From: Phytoseiulus persimilis
Lineage: Eukaryota; Arthropoda; Arachnida; Mesostigmata; Phytoseiidae
NCBI GenBank assembly: GCA_037576195.1
Contig: CM075102.1
Span: forward strand, 18,596,745 to 18,660,744
Direction: 5' to 3'
DNA length: 64,000 nucleotides
Every line of letters begins with the position of its first letter. Position 1 is the first letter of the stretch. Both the position numbers and the translations under genes were made by a program. The notes beneath the pieces are model-generated. The model was not told the DNA's origin, searched no databases, and saw nothing but the letters and a program-made list of their open reading frames with translations. Positions 47,760-60,008 of this stretch are shown here, piece after piece.

Positions 47760-50620
47760 CTACGATTCGAGTCCAATATGATTTCAAATGCGCCGCAGGT
47801 GAACTCTGATTGTTAACAAGCGGGCCATGTGTTCACGCCGCAGTGTCTAAACGGTTTTAGAGGGAGTCGGAAGCGGGAAGAGGAACTCGGCAGCGAGCTC
47901 GAATACTCCGTGGGTCCGAGAGCGCTTCTGTGACAGCATCAACTTCGGTTTGTTTGAATAATTTTTCCATTTGCGGACGTTGTTCTCGATGAGCAACACC
48001 TGGTGCATAAGTCTGCGACTCGTTCAGCATTATTTATATCCATGGGGAGGATAAGAGACGCGGGAGGCAAAGAAACGTCGTTGGCTCACCGTGGAAATTG
48101 AGTTCCGTCAAGTTGGTTCAGTTTGGAGCTTGGCAACAGAAGAGACGAGGCGGACAGAGTCAGATTAAAGCGAGATTCGTCTTTAGATTAAACAACAGTC
48201 TCCCACCTGAAGTCCCGAGGGAAATAGGAACTCTCTTTGCATCACTCCTTCACATGCCCGAGCTTTTCAGTGTGTTCCGCGCCCCGTTTTCTCTCTGGGT
48301 TCCGACCCCCGCTCTTCCCTTTCGAAGTCTCGTTTTTCTCGCTCGTGCCCGCTCGTCTGCTGGCGAAGAAAACGACGGTCAGTTTTCAACGTCCTCGCGC
48401 GGAGGCTGCTTCGCACCGTCGCGAGCTGCACGGTTGTTGCAACCGGGCTTGGGTTGGAAGCTCCTGTTTGAGCGTTGTATTCACGAGGGCGGCCATGACT
48501 TGCCAGACGTTTGACAGGTACCATCCGGCATTCTCGATCGCGAGGACAGAGGTCTGAACCGTCCGAGGCAGGAGGCGTGCGAAATCAAGCAGCCCGCAAG
48601 GACTTCTCGAACCATGTTACGGAAGCGCGAACCCACGCTCTCGATGGTCGAGGTAACAAGCACATGTTATCGGGGCGTTGGATGTATCATTCTCCTCCTA
48701 AACTTTTCTGCTGTTGCCATTTTCATCGGAGGAAATTGTTCTCTCGCGTCCTCCAGAGAGTAGATAGCGACCGAACAACAACGGCCGAGCCCGGCAGCGG
48801 AGCGAAGCAACCAGCGGAAATTCTCGAGATCTCAAAATTGGTTGTCGTCGAGGGATCGATTTCAACACCGATTAATCGCTGCACGGAGATCGTGGCACTA
48901 TTCCGACGCTGCTTTCGCCGAGACTCTGAAGCCCTCCCTCTATCGGAAGACTTTTCAGTCGGATCCCCCCAAGGACAACCTTCAACCGACTCGCCGGACG
49001 TTAGTTCTGTGTGGAACTATCGTTGCCAAAGAGTTTTCCGCTGAGGGCAATGAACCGCTCATTCGTCAGCGACGCGAACTACTTTGTGAGTGAGTGAGAG
49101 TCTTCGTAACAGTTGGACATTACGTGAACCACACCCAGTTCAATATTCCGTGCATTTTTGAGCAGGATTAGCCCACCGAGTCCCAGCAGGTCGTCGTGAG
49201 TACGCAGTCAGCCTCTTGGGGAAGGGTGCGCATACCGCGGTGGTAGGTTCACTTGTGATGTGTGGGCATACTTTCGGATGGTTAACAATTGACGTTGCGC
49301 GATATTGCGCACTCTTCGATGAAACTATAGCTTCAGCCATTACTGACCTTAAATCAGTGGTCAAAGCAATTACCCACCGCTTGCGGGCCGCACCTGTTAG
49401 CCCGCTCCTACTGAAGACTGAATCGGCTGGTCGCCCAACACATCAGGAACCCCTGACTGTCATCGAACTCGTTCGTTCCCGGAGGACCGGTGAGGCACAC
49501 AGCAACGGACCGGATTGTCGTGTCTCATGAGGAGCGGGGATGGGAACGTTTCGTTAGTCCGGATAGAGACCGACTCGGAGCGATTATGATCGCTTGCAGG
49601 AAGTACGAATACCCGGTATTTCATTCGCACCAAAACACAGTTCGGACGAGCAGAGGCGGCTGCGACTCATGCAACCAACGCGTCCCTCGAGCGGCGGTGG
49701 CGTCGCGGGCTTGATAGAAAGAGGAAAGAGTGGAATGGGGCGAACCGAAAGGAGAAGGCGAGGCGAGCAGTGAGCGCACGCTGCATCCCGTAAAAGGCAC
49801 GTCTAGCCTCCTTAGGCGAAGTCACGTTGTCCTTACTGCGCTCTGTTCCAGGGGTGTGTTGTCGCCGCCATCGACTCCGGTCGGCATGTTACCGTTGCCA
49901 TCGTCCCGTCTACTCTGCAGTCCCTGGGTTTTCACCCGGTGTTGTTCGTCCATTCACGTAAGCGGAGACACGCATGCAAATAAACTTTGACAAGCAGCTC
50001 TCACTTAGTCTTGGCTTCTCCCCCCGTCTCGACGAGCTCCAGCGTCTCCGTTCCTCCCCTGTCCCGTTTTCCCCTCCGTGTATAAAGCTACGCACGCGCC
50101 AAGCCACCGCTCAGTGAATTGATCAGCTCGAGCTTGCGATGAAGAATTGGGACAACCGGTGTTCTCGGGAAGAACTGTCTCCCATCCGCTCACAGCGAGG
50201 ATCGTAGAAAACTTTTTGCGAGCCGTTCAATCGTCAAATCATCAGATTGTGAATCGATATTGCCGTTGATTAATACGTCCCTCACGAGCTTTCGGACCAA
50301 CTCGTCGGATGGCCCTCGGAGCGACCGGCCGTTGAGATTTCTGTAACGCTCATGTTTCGGGTATGCCGCAAAAACGCGCTGTGTCTCACTCGGAGAGACC
50401 CTCCAATAAAAACGGGTGATTCCCCAAATATTTGTTTGATTGCGTCATAAAAATCCTCTTGGGCTCCTCAACTCAGCTCCCGATCACTGATGTTCGTCAG
50501 CGAACTCTTCTTTGTCTTTCGCCGTATCCTTTTCCTCTTTGGGATGGAACTCACTTTCGATGGATGAATTCGCCGAAACGAAGGTAAATACCGTATAACC
50601 TCGATGGAAGGGCATCCCGA
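47760..50620. other. Unassigned region
   Basis: The plus frames at 48098-48557, 48511-49044 and 49216-49530 are open, but each overlaps a rival frame and lacks motifs. I see no gene here that I can support. Confidence 0.25.
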
Positions 50621-50628
50621 TACGCCGA

Positions 50629-51078
50629 ATGCATCCTAATCCCGTCACCTCTCGATCCGAATCGAGTGGCCGCGGAAGTCCACAGATTCAGGCTCCGAAG
50701 CGGCCTTTGCATAAGAGATCCAGGGATGTTTTCAAGAAGAGTTACCCGGTTCCGGCACTGACGTACGGAGGCCTCGTTACGCAATTTCGATTTGAACCTC
50801 GGCGAAAAAGGCTATTTGCGTTATCAAGTAAATTATTGGCCAGTCCGCCAGCCGGCGATCAGCTCGTCGAAGCACGAAAGGAAGAGGAGCGGGGCCCGAG
50901 CCCTCTAATTAGACATCCGAACACAGAATTCATCTTCTCTTCCATCAATTTTAGAGAGGTTCCGCTGCGATGCTCGACGTCTCTCTCAGCGAGCGCTCAC
51001 TCCAACGAAGTCTCCCCTGTTAGTAAGCGAAAATCCACGGAAGGCGGCTTGTTTCAGGAATGCTGCAAGGGCGAATAA
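50629..51078 (+). CDS. Open reading frame of 149 codons, unidentified
   Basis: The frame starts with an ATG, runs to a stop at 51076-51078, and is rich in Arg, Lys, Ser and Pro (SPQIQAPKRPLHKRSRDVFK, TQFRFEPRRKRLFALSSK). That composition would suit a nuclear or cytoskeletal linker. A rival frame in the same stretch (NRVAAEVHRFRLRSGLCIR) is also gene-like but interrupted. I do not recognise a family. The start may lie in an upstream exon. Confidence 0.35.
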   Translation: MHPNPVTSRSESSGRGSPQIQAPKRPLHKRSRDVFKKSYPVPALTYGGLVTQFRFEPRRKRLFALSSKLLASPPAGDQLVEARKEEERGPSPLIRHPNTEFIFSSINFREVPLRCSTSLSASAHSNEVSPVSKRKSTEGGLFQECCKGE

Positions 51079-51400
51079 TTCTCAATTCAAATCAACAAAT
51101 GGTCGCGATACGGATCTCAGCAAGAGGAGTCTTGTATTCGAGAGACAACTTGGGTGCGCGCCGTTCTTCGCAGTTCTCACAAATTGTGATCTATATCTGC
51201 CTGCCAGTGTACGAACCCAGCTCAGAAAATTCAGTTGGCTCTTGGACGGAGTGAGAAGTCATTGTTTGAGTAGGTGATCAATTATTCCGTGCGCCCTGTT
51301 TCTCGATTGTTGAGTGATGTGCCCTCGTGCCCCATCGTTTCCGGCGCGAGGAGTCAACGGAGCTTCATAGCAACAACGTCAGGAAGTCGTCGCTCTCCGC

Positions 51401-51781
51401 TTGAGAAGCATGCTCGGACTGAGCACCGGATTTCGAAAGTATCGATCCATTGTTTCAGAAACGCCCTATTCCTCACTCTTCGCTCCGATCGGGCTTCTGT
51501 CTCGCTTGTCCGACTCAAAAGTCCCCAGACAAGGGCGATTTGGAGTTTGCCCCACGAAAATCATCCCGGTGCTCCTCTTTATCTTTCGCCCGGCGCAAGA
51601 GGAGCCGCTCCTGCTTGCCGATCTGAGCGAGCAAGCGAAGTTTTCAGCTCCCTGGTCTCGACCAAAATCAGGAACGCAGTCCAGGGAAGAGATATTAAAA
51701 ACAGACATCCCTCAGCATTCTCAGTCAGATCAAGCCAATGTTGGGACAAAGATCACAAGGGGGCTAAGAAAGGAAAAATAA
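51401..51781 (+). CDS. Open reading frame of 126 codons, possible exon
   Basis: The second half has good codon use (EEPLLLADLSEQAKFSAPWS, SREEILKTDIPQHSQSDQ) and ends in basic residues before the stop at 51779-51781. A rival plus frame at 51274-51795 overlaps it entirely. It may be an exon of the same gene as the open frames at 50.6 or 52.2 kb. Function is unknown. Confidence 0.28.
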   Translation: MRSMLGLSTGFRKYRSIVSETPYSSLFAPIGLLSRLSDSKVPRQGRFGVCPTKIIPVLLFIFRPAQEEPLLLADLSEQAKFSAPWSRPKSGTQSREEILKTDIPQHSQSDQANVGTKITRGLRKEK

Positions 51782-52189
51782 CGACCGATCATTAATTGCA
51801 TCGATACGGCTGCGGCGGGCCTCAATTCGCTCTTTCGTTCAGCTGGGACTAGAATTCTCGGAGGAACTCACCACTGAGCCGCCAATCAGACTGTTAAACT
51901 GGATGGCAATCGCTCTCTTCCGTAACTGAAACATTTCTCCACAACAGGAAATCGAAACTTCCATACCTGCGGAATGTTTACCTGGCATGACACTACTACT
52001 GGGCCAAAAAATCAGCTTTTCTGGACTCTCCAGTCGAAATTCCCGTGGGTTCCGAAGCCTCGAGGAATGGAAACGTACGGCTACTATGTCAATAATTCAA
52101 TGGGCGGAATCAATTTCATATTGCAAAATCTCTCATTCTGGACTCCATCGAATACGATCCTCAAAGCTGTCCATTCCGTGGATGAACCT

Positions 52190-52634
52190 TGAGCCCGACA
52201 GCGTCGCCTGTTCCGCTAGAGCTGACGAACAGAAGCGCCGGCGTGTCACGAGCATTCAACATTCAACTAGCGAGGAACTGATTGCCTCTATGCGTATCGA
52301 CCAGATCCGTTCCCAAGATCCGTGTCAGAGCTATACTGTCGATGAGCAGGTGCTGGCTCGTGTCTCCTTATGAGCACTATTCATTTTTCCCTCATGGCTG
52401 GCAGAAGATTTGTTCTCGACTGCGGAGGGTTTCAGAACACTTGTCTCTGAGCTTCATCTGGAAGCAGAGCCATCCATCTCCGAGAGCGTGGACGAGCATT
52501 CGTTCGCCACAAGAAGAAACAGTGCCATCACTAGATCAATACGTGGTCTTCACCGAATGGCTTTCCGCTTCCGACTGAGGCAGGAGATCGATGAGATCTA
52601 CGATAACTTCTATGCAAACTCCCATGACAGCTGA
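52190..52634 (+). CDS. Possible 3' end of an unidentified gene, two exons with a 45-bp intron
   Basis: A charged frame (ADEQKRRRVTSIQHSTSEEL, IASMRIDQIRSQDPCQSYT) reaches VDEQVLA and a GTGTCT donor after 52359. The acceptor CATGGCTGGCAG ends at 52404. The frame resumes as DLFSTAEGFRTLVSELHLEA and MAFRFRLRQEIDEIYDNFY, with a stop at 52632-52634. The phase is preserved across the join. The intron would be only 45 bases, shorter than those in GBE1 and BBS2. The charged, helical tail could be a cytoplasmic regulatory segment. No domain is recognised. Confidence 0.35.
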
Positions 52635-52914
52635 ACCCTATCCAGTCCAGCCATTGGAGGCTGGACAGGTTTCCCGAATCCTTCCTCAGAATGCGAAGGG
52701 GTTTCTCAGCCGATTCGGTCGGAGACTTTCTGAATCGTTAAGCCCCAATCGCTCTCACGAAGTGGCTCCGATACCAGCGTGCTCGAGTTCCTGTGCAAGC
52801 TGCGCGCAATTTGTCGAGAGGTTTTTATTCGCTAAGAATTCATTGGCCGGTGAAGCAGTCCGCTAGCCGAGTTCAATACGAAGTGCTTGGTTGCCTGCCT
52901 TTCTCTGGTCAGTC

Positions 52915-53052
52915 GCCGCCGCCGCCGCCATGGTCGTCTCTCAGTGTTCAATAGCAAGCCAGTGGAGCGAACATTTTTAATATAGCCTTCGCCTCTTTGC
53001 TCTCGGCTCCCTGCTCTGCTCGGCCGCTGTTGCCGCTGCCGCCGCCGCCGCC
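52915..53052. repeat. Two short GCC-repeat tracts
   Basis: Perfect GCC triplets stand at 52915-52929 and 53038-53052, with related CTGCCG words beside the second. They are too short to imply a disease-type expansion and lie in sequence with no supported gene. Confidence 0.7.
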
Positions 53053-54490
53053 AACGCTGCCGCGACGGCTAGCGTGAGATGGACCGGGTGCCGCTTGACC
53101 CGATCGAGTTCCTCCTCCGTCCCCTAAAAATAAGAAATATCCCATTGGGTTAACTCAGCCGAAAGGCAAGAAAACACATCTGACCCTCCTCCCCCACAAG
53201 CATCGTCGTCGTCGGCCTTTTTTGCGGGCCACTTCGCGAGAGGAATTTTCGCGAACGTCAGCGAACGCCTCATTTATCATGGAAGCGCAACAATTATACC
53301 GGCCTTCGAGAAACAGCAGCAAACGTGGCATTGGAGAGACACAACAGAAGTTCGGCTCCGTGCGGAATCATGCGAAAATTCGAAGAAGATTCAAACTCGT
53401 GGCAATGATCCTGAAGCCATGGGAAGCCATCCAGCTGGATGGTCGCAACGCCTTTATCGTTGTCGCCGTATTTCTCGTCGACTTTCGCCACAGACAGGTG
53501 TGACATACGATCGTAAAAGGCACACAGCTTATGATCATTTGACCCTGTGATCTATAGAGCGCCGTGCGGCAAGCCGTGCCCGGCTCGGGCCAACTCCCTT
53601 GCACGATATGCCTGCTGGGCGACTGGTCTAATTACCTCGAGACAGCTCGACTTTGGCCCAAATTTATGGAATGCTCTGGACTATCTGCGTGGGACCGAGC
53701 GGCGGTGCAGCGAACGCGTCGCCGTCTCCTCCTACAAAACCGCAGCTCTGGTCATACTAAAGTTTCGGCACTCCTTCCGAGTTCGGGTGTTCTGTATCTC
53801 CAGAACAATTTGACTGAGCTGTCCTCCGTTGGGAAGTTTTGTGGGCTGCACTGTGGAGCCGTCACGGCTTCAAACGGACAGTATTTGATCAAAAAGAGAG
53901 AAGAGGAAGGATTTCCTCGAATTACACCGGACCGAAGGCGCTCCGAACACACTAATAGCCGTCCTTGTTGTCGTACCGGCTGATCGTTTTGGTTGGTTAC
54001 GCCTAAGCCTACGGTAAACCCCGTATGGGATGAACACGTGGCTGCCTGTCCTGATCGGCATGTGGATGATGATATCATCAACGTTGCTCCTGTCCCGATT
54101 GACGAGCTCATCGGCGAGAACATTCACCCCATGGGGGGATCAGCACCTGTTGGTATACTTGATCCGACGGCCAACGGTCCTTCATATTACCAAGCGTGCT
54201 CGCGGGAATCCTTGTGTTCATCTCCACCCGCCGCTGTAGAGTGGAGCCCTTCCGTCGACAGGCTCGGAGTGGAGAAAAAAAACCGTCTCAGACGCTGCTT
54301 GCTCGATTCCTCTCTTGCGGCAGCCTTGAAATCATTCTCGAGCCGGTGCTCCAACCCTGTTCTTTCCTCATTCCCCGTCAGCTTTGAAACCAGAACTGTA
54401 CTCACCTCACGGGTTGGAGGAGGAGGCCGTCTCAGTGGAAAGGCGACAGGAGCTCGGAAGACCCGGGAGTTCCGCGTTCGAGTTCACCTT
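53053..54490. other. Coding-like stretches on both strands, unresolved
   Basis: On the minus strand, 53294-53560 (GSNDHKLCAFYDRMSHLSVA, EKYGDNDKGVATIQLDGFPW) follows an acceptor CTCTATAG and looks like coding sequence. The segment at 53990-54120 (NRDRSNVDDIIIHMPIRTGS) looks similar. On the plus strand a 208-codon frame spans 53993-54619. The strands compete and no family is recognised. Confidence 0.25.
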
Positions 54491-54493
54491 GGC

Positions 54494-57200
54494 TCAAACC
54501 GCATGGAGAAGGGCGGCGAAAACTATCGGAGGGACCATTCCGAGACATTTGTACGTTCCAAGGATTTCCGTCGGACCAGAAGTATCGGAACCTCGTCTCG
54601 CTCTGGTCATCTCAATTAGAATCGAGAATCCGCTTCCTTCCTGGTGTGAATCGAGCTCCAAGCTTGGCGCATCGGGATTCACACGAACTGTGTAACGGCC
54701 GGATGCCAGCGTGTCAAACTTCTGCTGATTGTCGGCTTGAACCATCCGTGTTGGAGACTACCCGATGGAGTTTCGTGGGGATCATACTAATGTCGTCCGC
54801 GATGACGCCAGGGTTGAACTTATGAAGCATGCCTCAAAACTCCGTCAACGAAGTGCGATATTGTTCTTCCCAGACTTGAAAAAGGTTCATTCAGGCTGAG
54901 CGGACTTTGTTCGGATGGTTCTTCGAATTTCTGGAAAGAGAAAAAATCTCTGAGTGGCTCACGCCTCTTCATTCTTCGTTCGACGCAGAGATCGAGGATG
55001 CCGTGAGTGCTGACAGAACGAGCTACAATCTTGGTTTTCTCGCGAGGGCACTTGGAGGCAACCGGGAGTTCACGGGCGCGAGTCCAGCCCGTGGTGAGGA
55101 GACCGAAATGATAGTCCCGGCTCGAGTTGAATCTTCTGCCATATGAGTGATCTTTTATTCGTGAATTGGCAGCGCTGGGTCAGCCAGTTATTTCAACATG
55201 TATCATATAAGTGTCATGTATCTGCGCAAATAATGTGCGATGGTAGAGACTTATTAATAACGGAAATTCCATCAGAGGACTAGTGTACCACCGAATGGTG
55301 TGGATTGAGCAAAAAGCCCCGATCATCATCGGGTCCGGCCTCTAAAATCATCATCAGACGTTCTGCACCTCGAGACAAGGAATAGGGCTCAGAGTCAAGA
55401 CGAACTAGTGTGCCTGGATTACAGGTTCAAGAATAATCTTCGATTCATCCGGTTTCTCTCTCGCCGCCGATTTCGTACTCATGGCGGGGAGCCTTCAATG
55501 TGCGGGAGAGCTTCAGGACATCAAAACGAGATACCGAGATGACAATGAGCCAACGATGATTAGTGTACGTAGAGCATACGACCAAACGATCGAGCAGGTC
55601 ATGTTGAAATGCAATGAATTCCACTATGGCGGAAAATAACTTCTGTACCGTGTTCGACTCCATGAGGAACCATACTTAGCGGCTGATGCAGGAAGGACAA
55701 AAACTGTCGAGGTGAACAGGGTCGGAAGCCGATCTTCTGAGTTGCCCGCGCCGAAGAAAATCTTTTGTCGATCGCTGGGACATTGAGGCCGCTCGTCAGG
55801 AGGGGACCCCCAGAATCTCAAGGCGTCGAATTTCATGGAGGTCAATGGACTATGTGAGAAGTTCCAACAGGAATTGCTTCAGAAGCTACGCGTTTCTGCC
55901 CTCCTTCTAGCAGCATGCGCCGGCCGGGTCTTATCCGGTGAGAATGCCGTTCGAACATTTCGATCCATAACATACAGCATACTTGGTATCGTTCTCGGGG
56001 AGGAACAGTGAAGTGCGTTCGATCGGCTCAAAAAACGCACCGAACTCCCCACCAGACAGACTCGGGCAGCTGGCATTGCTTCGATTGACTTCTACACAAG
56101 CCTACAAGGCGTTGTTGATCACAAGCTCCATGGATATGTCCTTACCCATGCTCTAATGAGAAAAAAACTCGAGTCGATTTTCTGGAAGGAAGAGACACAG
56201 CATCGCTGAGCGAAACTCATGTCATATCCGAAACGTGGAGTCACTGTTTCAGGAGAAGCTGTGTAGTCCATTAGATCCATTCTTGACGCGTGACCATCAG
56301 GAAACAAGTCGAGCGCCTACAGTCTGACAGAGGACTCTGGACAGCGCTCACATCGCTCTGACGATTTGGTGATTTTTGTGTAAGAATGGGAATCGAAAAA
56401 CATTCCGACGGTCTCATGCCACAGGACATAACTGGGCTCTCCAGGTGAGGGATATGTCTACGATTTCGTCGATAATTCACGGACGAAGCCGCCTGCGGTG
56501 AAGATGACAGTGGGCGGCAGATCTTAGGAGTTGTCGCTCGATCGAAAATTGAGCGTTAATCCCAACCACTACTCGTCTGCGAGAATCTTGTAGGGTCGGG
56601 TGAGTTGAGCGGGTCGAGTAGCGAGAGCAGAACCCCATGTAGAGGATGTATTGACTGGATGAGCTCCGAACTTTCTGGGGATCGACCGTCCCCGCAGACG
56701 CGACAATCACACGGATGAGGGACAATGGTTCGCTACGTCACGTCTGGAATGAAAAGAGGCAGCCATAGGATCACACTTTGCTATTTCTCCGTTGTGAATC
56801 TCATGGGACGGCTCATTCTGAGAGTGAATCCGTCACCCGAAGGAGCACCTGAATTCGAGCCATTTGATTCAGACCAGGAGAGTCGAACGTCCGAGATTTC
56901 GGATTTGTGAGCCTTGACCTGCGGAGCCAACCGGCTGGAGTCGATCCACTGTCCTGCGCAATCCCTCGCGCCGCGTCTTCCGCGCACAATTGAGCCATCC
57001 AGGTGAAGATGCGAATCGGAGAGAGGCTATGGAATCCTCAATCGCAGTCTGGGGCTGCCTTTGAATGGAGACCCCGAGCATGGAATCGGAACCTGAGAAC
57101 AGAACTAGCGAAAACCTGTTTGCATTTGGAACGGGGCAGCTGCGATTATTGTGACACGGCGCTTTCACGTTGGAACCGTCTCCAGCCAACCGGTTTATCA
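54494..57200 (-). other. Exon-like segments of an unidentified minus-strand gene, possibly with fibronectin III-like parts
   Basis: Gene-like stretches include 56790-56940 (PQVKAHKSEISDVRLSWSES), 56350-56470 (EPSYVLWHETVGMFFDSHS), 55915-56085 (FFEPIERTSLFLPENDTKYA), 55670-55840 (RQKIFFGAGNSEDRLPTLF) and 54560-54745 (FDTLASGRYTVRVNPDAPSL). The first has the Trp and the glycine-rich loop placed as in the B and C strands of fibronectin III. YTVRVNPDA resembles the F-G region. Joins between segments are not proven, so the domain suggestion is weak. The last segment ends at a stop at 54494-54496. Confidence 0.28.
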
Positions 57201-57465
57201 ACGAAGCTCGTGATGTCAGCTTGGAGTGACTCGCATCCTCTTGATTTTGCGGAACTCCATGAATTTCTCACGTTTTGTTTTCCCGCATTTCTTTTATTCT
57301 TCAAGCAAACACTGTCAGCGCACACAAAGCGGGGAGAACTCCGAGACCGTCAGTCGTTCCCCCGTTTCTGAGATTCGATGATCGACGCTCATCGATCGAG
57401 AGAAGAGAAGAACCTCTGGAAAACCTACTCGAAAGAAGTCCTAGAAGCATTCTCCATTGAGGAGT

Positions 57466-57792
57466 CTATTTGACGGTGTCTCCGTCGTTCTGGGACGATT
57501 CTGTGTCGGTGCTCACTCTGTTCGATTCCTCGATGACATGATCACTTCTCTCGAACGCTCGACGGAGTTCGAAATCCCCTGGATTCGAGTGTTTCATTCC
57601 TGGGAATCGTTCCCGTCTCCGTGTGGCCTTGATGTGATCGTTACGAGGGAAGATCTTTGTTGAGCTCCAAGATTTGCGTAGCTCAACGAGCTCCCAAACG
57701 AAGTCGAGATGGGAAGTCGAGAGGAAGTGCAGAGAGATCTGACGTGCGCCGCCTCCAACTTTGAATCGAACAGCGGTTGCGATTCCGACCAC
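57466..57792 (-). CDS. Open reading frame of 108 codons, probable terminal exon, unidentified
   Basis: The codon use is close to that of GBE1 and BBS2 throughout. The protein reads ARQISLHFLSTSHLDFVWEL, then a basic middle (KATRRRERFPGMKH) and an acidic, polar tail (SNRVSTDTESSQNDGDTVK) before the stop at 57466-57468. The frame may begin in an upstream exon at 57800-58070, where another minus frame is open. I recognise no family. Confidence 0.4.
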   Translation of the reverse strand: MVGIATAVRFKVGGGARQISLHFLSTSHLDFVWELVELRKSWSSTKIFPRNDHIKATRRRERFPGMKHSNPGDFELRRAFERSDHVIEESNRVSTDTESSQNDGDTVK

Positions 57793-58080
57793 GCTTTTTC
57801 GAGCGGTAACTCTTCCTGAGGTGAACTTTCGCTCGAGAGCAGATGTCCTGCAGCGAGTTCGTGTTCCTGAGAGCGTCTCTGCGTCGGTTGTTTGTTTCCC
57901 CCGTTCGTTTCTCTCACGGATTTACGGCGTCTTTTGCGCTGTTCGGTCTGGTGTTTATGTAGCTGTGGATGCTGCTTTTGGATCGCTAGCCTGGTGGCTT
58001 CGAGGGGAGTCGTGGGTGCAAAAAGACGCCGGCCTCGCTTTAGGTGGGCGAAATCAACCGAGCGCAAACTGCATTGCTGA

Positions 58081-58806
58081 GTGTGGCAGCTTTTCTCCGT
58101 GTACGGTCAAGTCATCCAACTTCCACGCGGCGGGCTCGACACTGTCTGGAAGTCGGAACTTCTCTTGTCGCCTTTCTTTTCGTCGTCAACCTCCGCCCGT
58201 TTGTCGTTCCCGTTCCTCGCTACTTTTGGTCTCGCCGGCCTTCCCCAGCTGAGCTGCAAGCAGGAGCCACTCCTGATTTGTCATGCAGTGTCGTCGACAG
58301 AAGGAGTCCAGCGTGGTCACAGCAGGAGCTATTCCTCCCTAAGTCTCCATTCACTCCCAACCCCTCATCGCGGAGAGTTTGTCTGTTCCTCCGTTCGAGC
58401 AGCGCATTCTTTGTGTTGCTCCTCTATATTCCGCGTAAATCACCGATGCGACGCTGTGCTCGGGGAAAAATTCACCGTGAACCACAGCATCGAATCGCTT
58501 GAAGTCCCGGCCTGCGTCCTGCTTCGATCTTGGCAACTATTCGAGTCCGAGGGGTTTCCCTCTCGTCGCTCTCAGCCGTACCATCTACGAGTCCCACGAT
58601 GGGAAGCACATACTCGCGCGAAAATGGCCACTTGTTCTCCAGGAGAGCAAGGAGCACAAGCGGGAAGAAACATCGAGCAGCAATCGTGCAATGAACAACT
58701 ACTACATCCACGAGGACACTCCTCCCCCGGTTACGAGGTAATCAGTTCCCGTCCTCCACCCGGCGCGCCACGCTCCCAATGCATCCTCCAAGATAGACTC
58801 ATATAA
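58081..58806 (+). CDS. Open reading frame of 241 codons, doubtful
   Basis: This is one of the longest uninterrupted frames in the window. However, it is rich in Ser, Arg, Cys and Leu without any recognisable motif, and a second plus frame at 58044-58502 competes. It may be a chance frame in a stop-poor stretch. Confidence 0.15.
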   Translation: MWQLFSVYGQVIQLPRGGLDTVWKSELLLSPFFSSSTSARLSFPFLATFGLAGLPQLSCKQEPLLICHAVSSTEGVQRGHSRSYSSLSLHSLPTPHRGEFVCSSVRAAHSLCCSSIFRVNHRCDAVLGEKFTVNHSIESLEVPACVLLRSWQLFESEGFPSRRSQPYHLRVPRWEAHTRAKMATCSPGEQGAQAGRNIEQQSCNEQLLHPRGHSSPGYEVISSRPPPGAPRSQCILQDRLI

Positions 58807-60008
58807 TCGGCAAGCAAACTGACCCCGGCCCACGCCGCCCTCCTCTCCACCGGAGACACAAACTACGTCCCCGTATCAAACTCAGGAACATCGCCGCAAG
58901 CCTCCAGATGCGCTGCTCACAATCCATCCGAGTGTGTTTGGTGTGAAATCGTCAATAGAGATTCGGGAAGAAGATTCGGGTAGCGAAGGAATTATTTCAG
59001 ATCAGCGAACGCGTCAACTCAAGGGCCGGGACATCCTTCCGGTGCGCTCAAGCGCAGGGAGCAACTAATGTCGCGGAGGTCCCTGGTGAGTTGCGCAAAT
59101 GAAATTCGCTGGCTGGGGATCGATTAAGCGTTCAGTCGTGCCTCGTTTGATTCCTATAGAATCAACCAACACTCTCGCCAACGGACAGCCCGTGGCCAGG
59201 GACTCCGACCGAGCAACCACCCCACCTCCTAGAGTCACTTCTCTAATTATCTGCACTGATTACCCGATGGAGGCAACAGCAAAAAGTCCCGCCCTGTCGG
59301 GAAACAGGCTTCGAAATGATTTGGATCGTTTCGGATTCCCTCAACTCCCGCCAGCTACCCGGCTCGATTCTCCCAATTTTCCCATCAGGAACTCTCGATT
59401 GATTCCGAGCAGCTACTTCAGCTTTGCATGCAGACTGGCAGGCAGGACCCGCCACACATCGTCGTCCCGGGTAATGCGCTTCCAGGCGGGTCGGTACTTC
59501 GTCCCGTCGTTCGAGTTCGACCGTCACGAAGTAATCGGAGCGTGTGATCGTGATTTCTTGAGGTGCGTGGCACCAAATCGCCCAAATGATGTGGCCGGTC
59601 CGTGTTGGGAATGCAATTTATTGTGGCGAGTGTCTTGCGAGGCAAATCGAGCCCGAAGTCGGAATGCCACTTAGTCGCACAAAGCTCACACGAAGGTCTC
59701 TTGTCTTCAACATTTCGGACGCCAGTCGAGCATCGCTACCACAAACATTATTGTTTGGAGTGAAATTCTCCTCACGCATGGTACACACACGATGCGGATG
59801 GACGGTCCACGAAACTCGGAAAGAGTTTAATTATTCGACTTCGGTGGCTACCATTCAAATATCTCAAGGAGTCAGCTGGAGCCGATGTAGGCGTATTCGG
59901 CGAGGGAGCGTGCCAGGTGGCTGTAAAATTGGAACATTCATAACCTGATGTGAATACTGGAATGGTGAGTGATGCTCGATGAGAGGAATGCCGAGTCCCA
60001 GGTTTGAG
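58807..60008. other. Unassigned region
   Basis: A 191-codon plus frame at 59099-59674 and a 94-codon minus frame at 59243-59527 overlap. Neither has motifs. I see no supported gene. Confidence 0.25.

Noticed and set aside
52240..52380. YTVDEQV resembling the catalytic region of piggyBac transposases
   Set aside because: The flanking sequence lacks the other conserved blocks (the basic GRxxxxQYxPxKP stretch and later Asp residues), and the frame continues through a plausible splice into unrelated sequence.
58081..58806. 241-codon frame as a confident gene
   Set aside because: The composition is irregular, a rival frame overlaps, and no motif is visible. I kept it only as a low-confidence entry.
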